Assembly (NCBI GenBank): GCA_016256075.1
Contig: SDVU01000206.1
Span: forward strand, 1 to 17,496
Reading direction: 5' to 3'
DNA from: Dictyocoela muelleri
Taxonomy: Eukaryota > Microsporidia
DNA: 17,496 nt
Shown: positions 1 through 9,240 of the stretch, piece by piece
Numbering within the stretch: the first letter of the stretch is position 1
How the letters are laid out: each line of letters starts with the position of its first letter
Position numbers and translations under genes: made by a program
Notes under the pieces: model-generated
Database searches by the model: none
What the model was told of the DNA's origin: nothing
Seen by the model: the letters and a program-made list of their open reading frames with translations, nothing else

Positions 1-147
1 ATTAGAACATCTGAAAGCTCTTTCTGGCCGGGTGTTTCTATCAAAATTATAAATAAAATCTTTGTATATAATCTTCTTTTTTCCGTAAGTTTAAATTTAT
101 TTTATATTATGTCACAGGTTCTTAATATTAAATAGTAATAATAATGT

Positions 148-210
148 TGGCGAAAAAACGCCTTTTTCGCCAAAAAAAGGCGTTTTTTTGCCTATGGCGA
201 AAAAACGCTC
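148..210. repeat. GC-rich hairpin cluster (GGCG-An-CGCC motifs)
   Basis: Three copies of a GGCG/A-run/CGCC-like module lie back to back in otherwise AT-rich DNA, in both orientations, so the stretch can fold into alternative hairpins. An example is GGCGAAAAAACGCC followed by a reverse-facing AAAGGCGTTTTTTTGCC. The motif resembles the GGCGAAACGCC palindromes at the ends of the inverted-repeat element at 6725-7279. This may therefore be a terminus of a related nonautonomous transposon, but no matching second end was found. Confidence 0.5.
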
Positions 211-330
211 TCCCGTATTTTGAATTTTTCTTTAAACTCCTCATGTGCGCCAATCTGTGTCATTGAATTATTATTAATAAAAATTTTCTCTCAAAAAATT
301 TTCTTTCTGAAAATCGTCGTTTTTTTTACG

Positions 331-516
331 TCATCTTTTCTTTTTATAGTATCTGAAAGATGCGTTATTATTTTCATCAAGATATTTTAAAATTTTGTAA
401 ATTGATGACTTCACAAGTCTTGTAATTTTCATCAATTCACTTGGAGTTTTTTGGTTTTTTAAGTGATTTATTAGCTCGAAATGATGTGAAGTTATGAAGA
501 TATATATTTTTTCCAT
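331..516 (-). pseudogene. Short helix-turn-helix frame, possible Tc1/mariner-type transposase N-terminus
   Basis: A 61-codon minus-strand frame begins with ATG at 516. Its middle (about residues 18-45) reads like a helix-turn-helix: a hydrophobic helix, the segment PSELMKITRLVKSSIYKILK, then a basic tail ending YKKKR. This layout is seen in the DNA-binding N-terminus of Tc1/mariner transposases. No DDE catalytic motif was found in the 330 bases further downstream on the minus strand, so if it is a transposase only the start survives. A small host regulator or a chance frame is possible. The family assignment is inference from pattern only. Confidence 0.3.
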
Positions 517-529
517 GAGGGTTATTTTC

Positions 530-1040
530 TTTTCTTTTCTATTATATTAATTATTATTTTTAATTTTAAACAATTTTAATCTTTAAACAATTTTTAATTT
601 TACCAATTTTTACATTTTCGAACAATTTTAATGTTTTATTTTTAGTTTTTTATTTTTACAAACTTTAATTTTTTTATTTTTATCTTTTTTAATTTTTTAA
701 TTTTTAAATTTTTAATTTTTTTATTTTTCTATTATTTTAATTCTTATATTTAATTTTTTATTTTATTTTTTTTAAATTTAAACTTTCTATTTTAAGTTTT
801 TTTTTCTTTGTTTTTAATTTTTTAATTTTTTAATTTTTTAATTTTTTTTATTTTTTAATTTTTTAATTTTTTAATTTTTTAATTTTTTAATTTTTTAATT
901 TTTTAATTTTTTAATTTTTTAATTTTTAAATTTTTCAATTTTTAATTTTCTGATTTTTTTTTCCATCTTTTCTGAAATCTGTCGTTTCTTTTTTTAATTT
1001 ATCCATTTATTTTCTGAAATTTGTCCATTCTTTATTGAAA
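530..1040. repeat. T-rich low-complexity tract with 8-bp TTTTTTAA array
   Basis: About 500 bases are almost entirely T and A on the plus strand. Between roughly 811 and 927 the unit TTTTTTAA recurs about fourteen times with few interruptions, and flanking parts are degenerate versions of the same pattern. No coding frame is visible. It looks like a slippage-expanded microsatellite. Confidence 0.8.
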
Positions 1041-1300
1041 TACCCTGTAAACAAGGTGTAAAATGGCTTATAAAAATTAAGCCAAATTAAAATATAAAAT
1101 AGATTCAATCGCGATTTTATAACTATTGAATTAGAGATGGCGGCATATTTTGTTTCTAATTTTTTTTATAAACCCTTAATATTGGGTTTATTTTTCAATT
1201 ATCTCAATTGCAATTTAGAAAGATTCGAAATCATAGAATGTCAAAAATATAAAAATAAAATATCCAAATACGTGAATGTTAAACAATGGAATTAACATAG
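1041..1300. other. Intergenic AT-rich stretch with small hairpins, no gene seen
   Basis: No convincing frame or RNA gene is visible. Two small perfect hairpins occur: TGGCTTA/TAAGCCA around 1063-1083, and ATAAACCC/GGGTTTAT at 1168-1191. Neither has an evident role. The stretch leads directly into the left arm of the inverted-repeat element. Confidence 0.5.
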
Positions 1301-2455
1301 CATTTGTACCTATTGCATCTCATAATGACTCCCTAAACAAAATGACCACTAAAAATTAAATATTTAAATTTTAAAAATTAATTTTTGATTATAATTTTTT
1401 TAATGGTCTCGCATCACAAAACTACTTATTTATTTAATCAAAAAAACAATTTTTGGTAAAGAATTTTATTAACAAACTCGTCAGAAAAAATCATCACAAA
1501 ACTACATCTCTAAAAAATTTATTAAATATTTAATAATTTTTTAATTAAAATTTTTAAACTGTAATTTTATGATTATTATTAATTTTATAAAGCAAAAAAG
1601 ATATCATAAGTTTAGACAAAGGTATGGGGTAGAAACTCAATAACCACTAGTAGTTTAAAGAATTCAAAAACTAAAATTTAAATAATTATATTCAGCAGGC
1701 TCATAGATAAAAGAAAATCTGGCATACGAATACCTTAGGTGTATTTATTAAACATTAAGAGATTACGGATCATTTAAATGGTTAAATATAACTTACTGAG
1801 TTTAGAATTGTGTATATGTGAACATGTATATCTTTATTTGTTAAAAAAATATATTTATAAAAAATTATAATTTTATATCAATAAAAATTACTAATTTAGT
1901 CAAAAATTTAATTTTGTTAAAATTATATTTATTAAAAATATTTTTTTGAGGAGTCGTTTTAATGATGATTTCTTCTGACGACTCTCTTAATAAAATTCAT
2001 TATCAAAAATTGATTTTTTTATCAAATAAAAGGGGTTATTTTGTGATGCGAGACTATTAATAAAAATTTATTATCAAAAATTTATATCGAAAATTTATTA
2101 TCAAAAATTTATTATCAATAATTTATATCAAAAATTTATTATCAAAAATTTATTATCAAAAATTTATTATCAATAATTTATATCAATAATTTATATCAAA
2201 AATTTATTATCAATAATTTATTATCAAAAATTTATTATCAAAAATTTATTATCAAAAATTTATTATCAAAAATTTATTATAAATAATTTATATCAATAAT
2301 TTATATCAAAAATTTATTATCAATAATTTATATCAATAATTTATATCAAAAATTTATTATCAAAAATTTATTATCAAAAATTTATTTCTGAAATTTTCAT
2401 ATTTAATTTAAAGAGGTCATTTTGTACGGGAAGTAATTTTGTGATTACGCAGTAC
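1301..2455. mobile_element. Large imperfect inverted-repeat (foldback/MITE-like) element
   Basis: The left arm (about 1301-1560) matches the reverse complement of the right arm (about 1890-2455). Clear anchors are GGTCTCGCATCACAAAA at 1405-1421 against its complement around 2035-2053, ACTCGTCAGAAAAAATCATC near 1477 against the mirrored copy near 1962-1985, and ACAAAATGACC near 1337 against GGTCATTTTGT near 2415. The arms are diverged, by eye perhaps 75-85% identical. The right arm is longer because a 12-14 bp repeat is expanded inside it. The central 330 bases have no frame. The structure fits a nonautonomous DNA transposon with long terminal inverted repeats; no target duplication could be fixed. 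Confidence 0.7.
2056..2395. repeat. AT-rich tandem array (AATTTATTATCAAA and shorter variants)
   Basis: Around 25 units of 12-14 bp occur in a row, built on AAAAATTTATTATC with a shorter variant AATAATTTATATC mixed in. The array lies within the right arm of the surrounding inverted-repeat element. The left arm has only about one equivalent unit near 1380-1400, so the expansion happened after the element formed or is private to this arm. Confidence 0.85.
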
Positions 2456-2508
2456 CAAATCATAATTTAAAATTTAGAAATTTAAAACTTAAGCATTATA
2501 GGGTTTTC

Positions 2509-2655
2509 AATAAAAATGAGAGGCGTTTCAATCAAAATGAGCAGCATTGCAATCAAAATCGGAAGCGTTACAATCAAAATGGTCGACTTTGAAATCTAAA
2601 TGAGCAGCGTTGCAATCTAAAAGAGCGGCTTTGCAATCAAAATGAGCGTGACTTT
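2509..2655. repeat. 21-bp minisatellite, seven units, reads as heptapeptide repeat
   Basis: Seven consecutive 21-bp units start at 2509, 2530, 2551, 2572, 2593, 2614 and 2635, with consensus AATCAAAATGAGCAGCGTTG plus C. The unit is clearly GC-richer than its surroundings. In plus frame 1 of the array each unit reads like NQNEQRC or a variant, with one stop codon in unit four; no start codon was found upstream. Two more partial copies follow near 2692-2725. It could be a plain satellite or a worn piece of a repeat-protein gene; the three-base periodicity is suggestive but not proof. Confidence 0.8.
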
Positions 2656-2797
2656 AAAATATTATTACCCCGTGTTAATTATTATTTTTTGAATAAAATG
2701 AGTGCTTTACAAATCAAAATGAGAAAAAAAGTAGACCGAAAACTCGCCTCGAGATTTATCTTAAATTAATCTGCCCTCATTAAAATATAAATGATAT
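2656..2797. other. Spacer with degenerate minisatellite copies
   Basis: This short stretch carries diverged versions of the 21-bp unit (AATAAAATGAGTGC, AATCAAAATGAG near 2692-2724). It ends in GATAT at 2793-2797, the left copy of the target duplication of element A. Confidence 0.6.
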
Positions 2798-3102
2798 TGT
2801 TGTATTATTAACATAAAACAACAACTTCTAAAATTACATTAAAGAAATAAAAGTTTTATAGCGCATCTTAATTAAGATATAATATATTTTAATTAATCAC
2901 AAAAAGCTATATAAAGAGACGAGATATATTACGTGATGTTTAATAAATACAATGATAATAAACAATCTTATACTTTTAATAAGTTTAATATATACGATCG
3001 AAGACGTCACTTAAGCACCATAATTGAGAAGAAGTCAAGAAGGGTGAAACAAGTATCATAGAATACTACGTTCAATATAGCCGCACTCAGAGCAAAACGT
3101 CA
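2798..3102 (+). repeat. 5' LTR of retrotransposon A
   Basis: It starts TGTTGTATTATTAAC and ends ACGTCA, giving canonical TG...CA ends. It is about 90% identical by eye to the 3' copy once the insert there is set aside. The tip TGTTGT faces ACAACA about 20 bases inside and could form a short stem. A TATATAAAG box lies at 2908-2916, 20-28 bases before the ATG at 2936 that opens the gag-like frame, so promoter and coding start both lie in the LTR. Confidence 0.9.
2908..2916 (+). promoter_or_regulatory. Putative TATA box of LTR A
   Basis: TATATAAAG is conserved in both LTR copies (second copy at 7387-7395). If transcription starts 25-30 bases downstream, as for ordinary TATA boxes, the RNA would begin at or next to the gag start codon at 2936, matching the nearly leaderless mRNAs typical of microsporidia. 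The promoter role is inferred. Confidence 0.45.
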
Positions 3103-3670
3103 ATTAGAATTCAAATGACAAAAAAAGGTTAAGAGGAAATTTTAATAATGAAATTGAAAAAGAAATCTTGGAAGTAGAAATTTCTATCGAAGGAACAGAT
3201 GTAAAGATAAAAGAAAATTGAATACGTCAAAGAAATTTTAGGAGCTGATATGAAAAAATGGATATTTAAATTTTTTAATATTAGCAAAAAGAAAAATTGG
3301 AATTATTAGCAGACAAGTGAGATATTATAATATTTGATAAGAGATGATTAGTTAAAAGACGATTTAATAAAAGAAAATGAAGAAAAACTCGCGAAGCATT
3401 ATTGAATAAAAAATTCTAGTGTTGATAGCATATCGATATTAATTAAAATGGATTCATTAAAGCAAACCAAATTTTCTAAGATAAGTAAATATTTTGAGGA
3501 GATTGAAAAAGCATTTTTATAATATTCAGCTATTGAAAAGATAAGTAAAAAGGAGACACAGCGGCAAATAAAAAAAAATTTTTATGAAATGACTAGATAG
3601 ATTTACTGATATAGAAATATGCGAGCAAAATTTGAAAGAACTAGATGATTTTTTGAGGTATTTATAAATA

Positions 3671-4006
3671 TTGGAGGCGATAATTATTCTAAGAAGCGGT
3701 GATAAGAACGTTTCATTTCATGGAAATGTAATTAATAATTTGGAAGATAAATTGTGGTGTAGTATTCATCGCAGTAAGTCACATAACATTAAATATTGTA
3801 ACAAGACTTTAAATAAAAATACAATCACGAAAAATCATTCCTCATGCATTTTAAAGGAAAGGGAATTCAAGTTCAATAATACTGAATTAATAGGCACTTT
3901 GAAAAATGAAAAGATAAAATTTATGATTGACTCGGATCGACAAGAAATTATCCGAAAAAGAATGATTAGAATCTATAATTTTCAAATTCATGATGATATC
4001 CTATAA
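3671..4006 (+). other. Gag/protease-like part of element A with zinc knuckle
   Basis: This part of the fossil carries the C-x2-H-x4-H-x4-C knuckle WCSIHRSKSHNIKYCN at about 3755-3802. That motif binds nucleic acid in Gag or Gag-Pol of many Ty3/gypsy elements. The following segment ending FMIDSDRQEI may correspond to a protease region (compare the DTGS of element B), but the match is weak. It is not a host gene and has no credible independent start. Confidence 0.6.
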
Positions 4007-4499
4007 GAACTATATTTTGGAACAATAGCTCTGGAAATTGTAACCAAGTATCAAACTGTAATGTAAATTTGAGTGTATAGAGAGAATTTCATTGTAAATT
4101 TTTATATACTCGGAAATCTTTCGGTATATGCAATTTTGGGAATGAATTTTTATTTTCTAACGACTGCATTTTAGATATAAAGAATTGCAAGACGAGAATC
4201 TTAAATAAAAAAGTTAGTTTTTTAAGTGATAATTCTGACGATGTTCATGATAATTATAATTTTGATAAAATTTTGTAAAAAAGTTAGGTATTTTACATGG
4301 ATATGTGATGATAAAAATTTAAATAAAGAGATTGAGAATTATATATAATAATTATAATTATAAATATATTTTAAATAAACCAGTTAAAATTAGATTAAAA
4401 AAGGAATTGTATATAATACAAAATAAGAGTTAATAAATCCTAAAAAAAAATTTAAGAATGATACTTTTTTAGAATTGAAAAGATTGGAAATCGAGGAGA

Positions 4500-5620
4500 A
4501 AATTGAAATCTCTGGGGTTCTTTTTCTAATCCCGGGTTTTTTGTTGTAAAAAATAAGGATTTGAGATTATTCGTGGATTACAGAATGTTAAATAATGAAA
4601 TATGTGATATTCCTACATATTTAATAGTATCATAAATATGCGATAAAATTTGTTTTTTAGCCAGATTGATTTGAAGAACGGATTTAATCAGATATTGTTA
4701 GATGATGAAAGCAAAGAGTTAACAGGGTTTAATATATTAAATAAATACTGGGAATATAAAAGAATACCTTTCGGACTGAAATCAGAACAAAAATTTTTCA
4801 AAAGATAATAAGTGGAATTTTGAGTGATGTTAAAAACTGCTTTGTTTATATTTTTGATATAATAATGTTTAAATAAACTAGAGGAGAACATGTGAAATTG
4901 GTACAATTAGTTCTGAAAAAAATTGCAAAAAAATGTGCAAATAAATTTTGAAAAATCAAATTTTTTCCTTTCAGAATAAAAAATTTTAGGCTTTATAATA
5001 TATAACAAAGGAATAAAATCAGATAAGTTTTATTTAAATAGTTATATTTTCAAAAAATTTATTAAAAGTAAAAAGGACGTTCAAAAATTAGTAGGAATTT
5101 TAAATTGGTATAAAATTTTCCCGTTGAAATTTAGTGATAATATTTTATAAAACAACAGATTTGTTAAAATCTAATGATAATAAAATAAAATGAAATGATG
5201 CACTTAAGAAAATTGTGGATGAAATTAAGAATAAAAAAATTACTGAGCTTATTTTAAAATTTCCTGATTATTCCAAAATATTAATTTTACATTGCGATAC
5301 ATCTGATGTGAAGATTGGGTCTGTATTGTGACAAAATAAATACGTAATAAGCAATTATAGTCGGAAATTTTTCGAATCAGAAATAAATTATAGTGTTGTT
5401 GAAAAATAAATGTTTGCTATCCTTAAATCATTGTTGCATTTTAGAGAATTGTTCAGGGCTGTTATGTAGAAATATTTACTGATAATAAAAATTGCTTACT
5501 TATGAACAGTAAATCATCTAGAATAATGCGATGGGAATTATGAATGAACGATTTTTATTATAAATTGATGTTTATAAATATAAAAAGAAAACGTAATAGC
5601 TGATAAATTATCAAGATGTT
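4500..5620 (+). other. Reverse transcriptase and RNase H region of element A
   Basis: Reverse transcriptase signatures are readable by translation: LFVDYRMLNN near 4563-4592, FSQIDLKNGFNQILLDD near 4657-4710, and EYKRIPFGLKSE near 4750-4787. An RNase H-like stretch, LILHCDTSDVKIGSVL, follows near 5281-5330, and then SEINYSVVEK near 5380. Together these give the RT-RNaseH order of a Ty3/gypsy Pol. The region is a broken fossil and no function is expected. Confidence 0.85.
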
Positions 5621-5779
5621 TTATAAATATCAAAAAAAAATATCCTGATAGATCGGAATATTTGGAAGGTTTAAAAAAATATTTAAAATTTGATAAAAAA
5701 TATAATTCAATTTATGATTGTAGTAATGATGATTCCTTTAAAATTGTTATAAAGATAGTGAGGATAGATTTATTATAAA

Positions 5780-6680
5780 CAATAATTTGAGAAATGAATT
5801 TTTATATTTCATACATGAAATAAGTTGTCATTCAGGAATTAAGATATTATATCTTAATATCAGAAAGTATTTTTATGTAAAAGATATTTATAAGAAATTT
5901 AATATCATCATAAAATCGTGTAAAAGCTGTTCTGAAAATATAAATAATGTTTTTTATAAAATACAAAATCTTAATAGTATGTAATCGAAGAAAGCATTTA
6001 TTTATAAGCAATGATATATATGGACCATTTCCATTAAATAAGTTAGGCATGATACGAACAAGAATAAGGCATTTTACATTACATTCACTGACATTTTCAG
6101 TAGTTTTACGCGTATTTACTTAATTGATTCTATATCGAGTGAGACAATTGTTGAAAAATCTAAAATATGGATAAATGAGTTTGGTATTCCATAAAAAATT
6201 ATTACTGATAATAGAAAACAGTATGTAGGATTCTTTTTTGAGAAATTTTTGCAAAAAAAAAATATTACACAAATTCAGATACCCATTTATGCACCATATT
6301 CGAATGGGGTAAGTGAAAGCATAAATAAAATTATAAGTGGGACACTGAGATTTGTAAAGTTAAAGATTTTGATGATATTAAGTATTAAGTAGAAAATCGA
6401 ATAAATCGAAATTCTAAGAGATTTTTAGGAACATCTCTGAAATGTTATCTATATGGGCTGTATTTTTACAACTCTTTGATAAATAATATAATTTATATAA
6501 ATAAAAAGTTGAATTATAAAAGAAGTGAAAATAATATTTCGCTAAAAATAGGTGATTCAGTTTATAAGAAAATATTTTTAAGTTCTAAAGGAGATAAGCA
6601 CTATGACGGACCTTTTATAGTTGAAGAAATAGGTAGAAATGGTGCGTGGGTGAAGCTAAAAAATATCAATTCTTGATTAA
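5780..6680 (+). other. Integrase region of element A (HHCC zinc finger, core, GPY/F tail)
   Basis: An HHCC zinc-binding module is readable at about 5800-5950: a histidine pair in FIHEISCHSGIK and a cysteine pair in SCKSCSE. A decayed catalytic core follows, beginning with a SNDIYGPF-like segment near 6003-6030. The C-terminal module (about 6540-6676) contains HYDGPFIVEEIGRNGAWVKL, the GPY/F motif found at the integrase tail of Ty3/gypsy elements. It is a fossil. Confidence 0.8.
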
Positions 6681-6724
6681 ATTTAAGGTCGTTGAAATTT
6701 TGAGATCAGAATGTTGTATTATTA

Positions 6725-7279
6725 GGTAAGCCGGCGTTATGCCTAGTTAGGCGAAACGCCGGTTTTTTTCGTTTAGAAAAAAAAATAAAAACTGACCACT
6801 ATGGTTTACAAATCAAATATAATTAAAGCGATAAGACAGTAAAACGAGCTGTTGGTTTGTATAGGAAAGTATTAGATTCGCCTAAATAGGTCTTAGGTAT
6901 GCATAAATATGCAAATATCTGGCTTACTAATTTGATTTAATTCGATTCAATTAATTTGTTTTACTTTTTTTTTAATTTTTTTGATTTAATTTGATTTGTA
7001 AATCATAAGTTGGTTTTAGTTATTTTTCTAGTCGAAAAAAAACGGAGTTTCACCAGGCTAGGCGAAACGCCGGCTTACCAAGCCAGATATTTACATATTT
7101 ATGCAAACCTAAAAACTATTTAGACAAATATAATACATAGTTATGCGAATATACGGCTCTTTTTACTGTCTTATCGCTTTAATTTTACTTAATTTGTAAA
7201 GCATAAGGGTTAGTTTTTATATTTTTTTTTAAACGATGAAGAACGGTGTTTTGCCAACTAGGCGAAACGCCGACTTACT
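6725..7279. mobile_element. 555-bp inverted-repeat (MITE/foldback) element inside LTR A
   Basis: The insertion splits the LTR and is flanked by GTATTATTA on both sides (6716-6724 and 7280-7288), a 9-bp target duplication. The left end, GGTAAGCCGGCG, mirrors the right end CGCCGACTTACT, and homology of the two arms continues for about 200 bases (6725-6926 versus 7080-7279). A third copy of the terminus, ending CGCCGGCTTACC at 7079, lies in the middle. Short internal palindromes GGCGAAACGCC recur near the tips. There is no coding frame, so it is nonautonomous. A 9-bp duplication with long inverted repeats suits Mutator-like elements; Merlin (8-9 bp) is also possible. Confidence 0.88.
7000..7079 (-). 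repeat. Extra internal terminus of the inverted-repeat element
   Basis: Reading the minus strand from 7079, the sequence begins GGTAAGCCGGCGTTTCGCCT and continues with homology to the left end at 6725-6810, including a TTTACAAATCAAAT match. Its tip is a perfect 12-bp inverted match to the left end of the element. The 6725-7079 interval is therefore itself bounded like a 355-bp element, and 7080-7279 is an additional inverted arm. Confidence 0.75.
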
Positions 7280-7590
7280 GTATTATTAACAATAAACAAC
7301 TTTATTTTAAAATTACATTAAAGAAATAAAAGTTTTATAGCGCGTCTTAATTAAAATATAATATATTTTAATTAATCACAAAAAGCTATATAAAGAGACG
7401 AGATTTATTACGAGAATTGTTTAATAAATACAATGATAAACAACAATCTTCTAGTTTTAATAAGTTGAATATTTACGATCGAAGACTTCACGTAAGCCCC
7501 ATTAATGGAGAAGACGGCAAGAATGGTGAAACAAGTATCATAGAATACTACCTTCAATATAGCCGCACTCCAGAGCAATACGTCAGATAT

Positions 7591-7829
7591 AGATCAAAGA
7601 TAAAAATTAATATTTAACGGGTTAGCAACCCCTCCCCAAAAAAAAAATCGTTATTAAGAAGAGATTGAGCCTCGTTTCTCATTTAGAAAAAGAGTTTCGT
7701 AAAACTGTTACGTTAATTTTAAATTCTATTTATTCAAAAGATATACTTTATAATTTACTAAATATATATTTTTTACTAAATTTGATAAAATAAAAATGAA
7801 ATTTTTATGAAAAAATATAAAAATTATAT
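7591..7829. other. Spacer between the two LTR elements, no gene seen
   Basis: This 240-base AT-rich spacer contains a perfect mini-hairpin GGGTTAGCAACCC at 7619-7631 followed by a CCTCCCC run. No frame of interest is present. It ends in ATAT at 7826-7829, the probable left target duplication of element B. Confidence 0.6.
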
Positions 7830-8139
7830 TGTTGTGCACCACAACATGGATTACTGAGAATAAAACCAGGATTTAACGAGAACATTCAAGAATGATCGAA
7901 GAAGCTTTGGATTTTAGTTCTAGAACTGTCGACTAGGTTCTGCCTCTAATAAATAATCAATTTCCCTATATTTCCCTCCAACTAAAACTATAAAAAAAAT
8001 TGTGATTCCATACCCATGTTTCCATCGAATAAAGATGATGCCTTCCTAGCAAGGAAGATGAAATTAAATAAAAGGATTGAAAGAATGTCTTTATTTAATC
8101 AACTTATCATTTATGGGCGAGTCATACCCGGGCACGTCA
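7830..8139 (+). repeat. 5' LTR of retrotransposon B
   Basis: TG...CA ends. The first 17 bases TGTTGTGCACCACAACA form a perfect hairpin (7-bp stem, 3-base loop). TATAAAA at 7989-7995 precedes the gag ATG (8016) by 27 bases, and CCC abuts that ATG. The LTR therefore contains both promoter and the first ~41 codons of gag. A perfect 12-bp palindrome, CTTGAGCTCAAG, lies just outside at 8141-8152, where a primer-binding site is expected; no TGG-initial tRNA-type site is evident. Confidence 0.93.
7989..7995 (+). promoter_or_regulatory. Putative TATA box of LTR B with CCC-ATG start context
   Basis: TATAAAA lies 27 bases before the gag start, and the start reads TACCCATG. The box is repeated at 12015-12021 in the 3' LTR. 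A cytosine triplet just upstream of ATG is a known microsporidian gene signal. The spacing implies an RNA that starts close to the ATG. The promoter role is inferred from sequence only. Confidence 0.5.
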
Positions 8140-8930
8140 ACTTGAGCTCAAGAAATAATTTAAGTCCCAGAACTGAAAATGAATTTACACCACCAAAAGT
8201 TGAATTTAACATAACCCCCGAAAATACAAATATCATACTGAAGAGAAGTTTTGCAATGCTAGAAAATATCGAAAAACAAGATTTGTTCGCTTGGAAAAAT
8301 GAATTTGTACAAACAGCATTACTTGCTGGTTGGGATGACAGAATAGCCGCACAAGTGTTAAAATCTTCAATCTCCACCAACTACTTTGGGTATATAAGCG
8401 GATGCAATACTACATCAGAAATAATACAAACCCTATTCAAAATGAAACATCCGAGTAAGAATCATGTTAAATATCTGAACCAGCTTTCTAACATCAAACA
8501 AAACCATTATCTTAGGATATCTGAATATAAACAAGAAATTGAAAATGTAATAAGAAAATTAAGTGTGTGTCTTAACTAGAATGAGGAAATGAGAATTATA
8601 AAGGGAAGAGAGTAATTTTATTATGGACTGTCAAAACGGACCCAGTTAGAAATGACACGTTATAATATTATAAATATCGATGCAATGTATGACTTAATAG
8701 ACTCCACGGAGGAAGCCTTATTGGATCAAATTACTGATAACAAATCCCCAAACAAAAACTTCCATAAAAAACAACGACATAATAAACGAAGTGAACCACA
8801 AAAATATTGCTCATACCATAACACCAACACTCATAAAATAACAAATTGTAGAGCAAATAATAAAAAGGAAACGAAGGGAAAGAGAAAATTAAGAATGAAA
8901 ATTTTCATAAGAATGAACATCGTAACACCG
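8016..8930 (+). other. Gag part of element B (capsid-like region and zinc knuckle)
   Basis: It opens with ATG at 8016 inside the LTR (MFPSNKDDAFLARKMK). After a basic N-terminus comes a capsid-like helical region around 8220-8570, including FAWKNEFVQTALLAGWDDR and RISEYKQEIENVI, which is the usual look of retrotransposon Gag proteins that assemble particles around the RNA. A knuckle YCSYHNTNTHKITNC (C-x2-H-x4-H-x4-C) follows at 8808-8849 in a Lys/Asn-rich tail. Assignment rests on these patterns and on position between LTR and protease. Confidence 0.8.
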
Positions 8931-8934
8931 TGAT

Positions 8935-9240
8935 AAAAGAACTAAAATTAAAAACACAAACACTGGAAATAGAAGTGGGCATAAATAAAAATACCTATAA
9001 CTTCCTTTTGGATACTGGATCAGCCTTCACATACATCGATGAAAGAGTATTAGATGAAAACTACATGCGAATTGACGAAGCAACAAAGAACACGGCGATC
9101 CTAGTGGATGGAACCACCATCGAAACAACTCATGAAACAAATCTGGAATTGTATCTACAAGGCGACAAGGCAACACAATATAAGGTTAAAGCAAGAGTTC
9201 TCAAAAACATGTCAATACCGGGAATTCTAGATTGGATTTC
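8935..9240 (+). other. Aspartic protease part of element B
   Basis: The segment NFLLDTGSAFTYIDERVL (DTGS codons from 9011) is the hallmark active-site loop of retroviral-type aspartic proteases, which cut Gag-Pol into mature proteins. It lies immediately after the Gag knuckle and before RT, its standard place. The frame relation to Gag is an overlap, and elements of this family often use programmed frameshifting there. Since the copy is a fossil, that cannot be judged. Confidence 0.85.

Larger units (their letters stand above)
2798..7585 (+). mobile_element. Ty3/gypsy LTR retrotransposon A, broken fossil
   Basis: Two ~305-310 bp LTRs, TGTTGT...ACGTCA, bound the element, and the five bases outside match exactly (GATAT at 2793-2797 and 7586-7590), as expected for Ty3/gypsy integration. 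The inside shows, in order, a Gag zinc knuckle (3758-3799, C-x2-H-x4-H-x4-C), reverse transcriptase motifs (about 4500-4990), RNase H (about 5260-5600), an HHCC integrase zinc finger (about 5800-5990), integrase core (about 6010-6340) and a GPY/F-type C-terminus (GPF codons at 6608-6616). RT-RNaseH-integrase order places it in Ty3/gypsy (Metaviridae). It is thoroughly broken, with well over ten breaks. The LTRs differ by about 10% by eye, so insertion is not recent. A later inverted-repeat element sits in the 3' LTR. Without that insert the length is about 4.2 kb, close to element B. Confidence 0.92.
6712..7585 (+). repeat. 3' LTR of retrotransposon A, split by an inserted element
   Basis: The LTR begins TGTTGTATTATTA at 6712, is interrupted by the inverted-repeat element at 6725-7279, resumes and ends ACGTCA at 7585. 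About 310 bp remain after removing the insert and one copy of its duplication. A frame starting near 7417 corresponds to the gag N-terminus encoded in the 5' LTR and is an LTR feature, not a separate gene. The right target duplication GATAT follows at 7586-7590. Confidence 0.9.

Noticed and set aside
1168-1191. Bacterial-type terminator hairpin
   Set aside because: The 8-bp stem lies in AT-rich intergenic DNA with no gene ending nearby, and the genome appears eukaryotic.
1041-1300. tRNA or other structured RNA gene
   Set aside because: Small hairpins occur, but no cloverleaf, anticodon arm or T-loop consensus could be assembled.
4688-4906. Minus-strand 72-codon frame
   Set aside because: It is antisense to recognisable reverse transcriptase motifs of element A.
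5847-6050. Minus-strand 67-codon frame
   Set aside because: It lies antisense to the integrase region of element A; composition is that of AT-rich noise and no motif is present.
8111-8380. Minus-strand 89-codon frame
   Set aside because: It is antisense to the Gag region of element B, which has clear family features on the plus strand.
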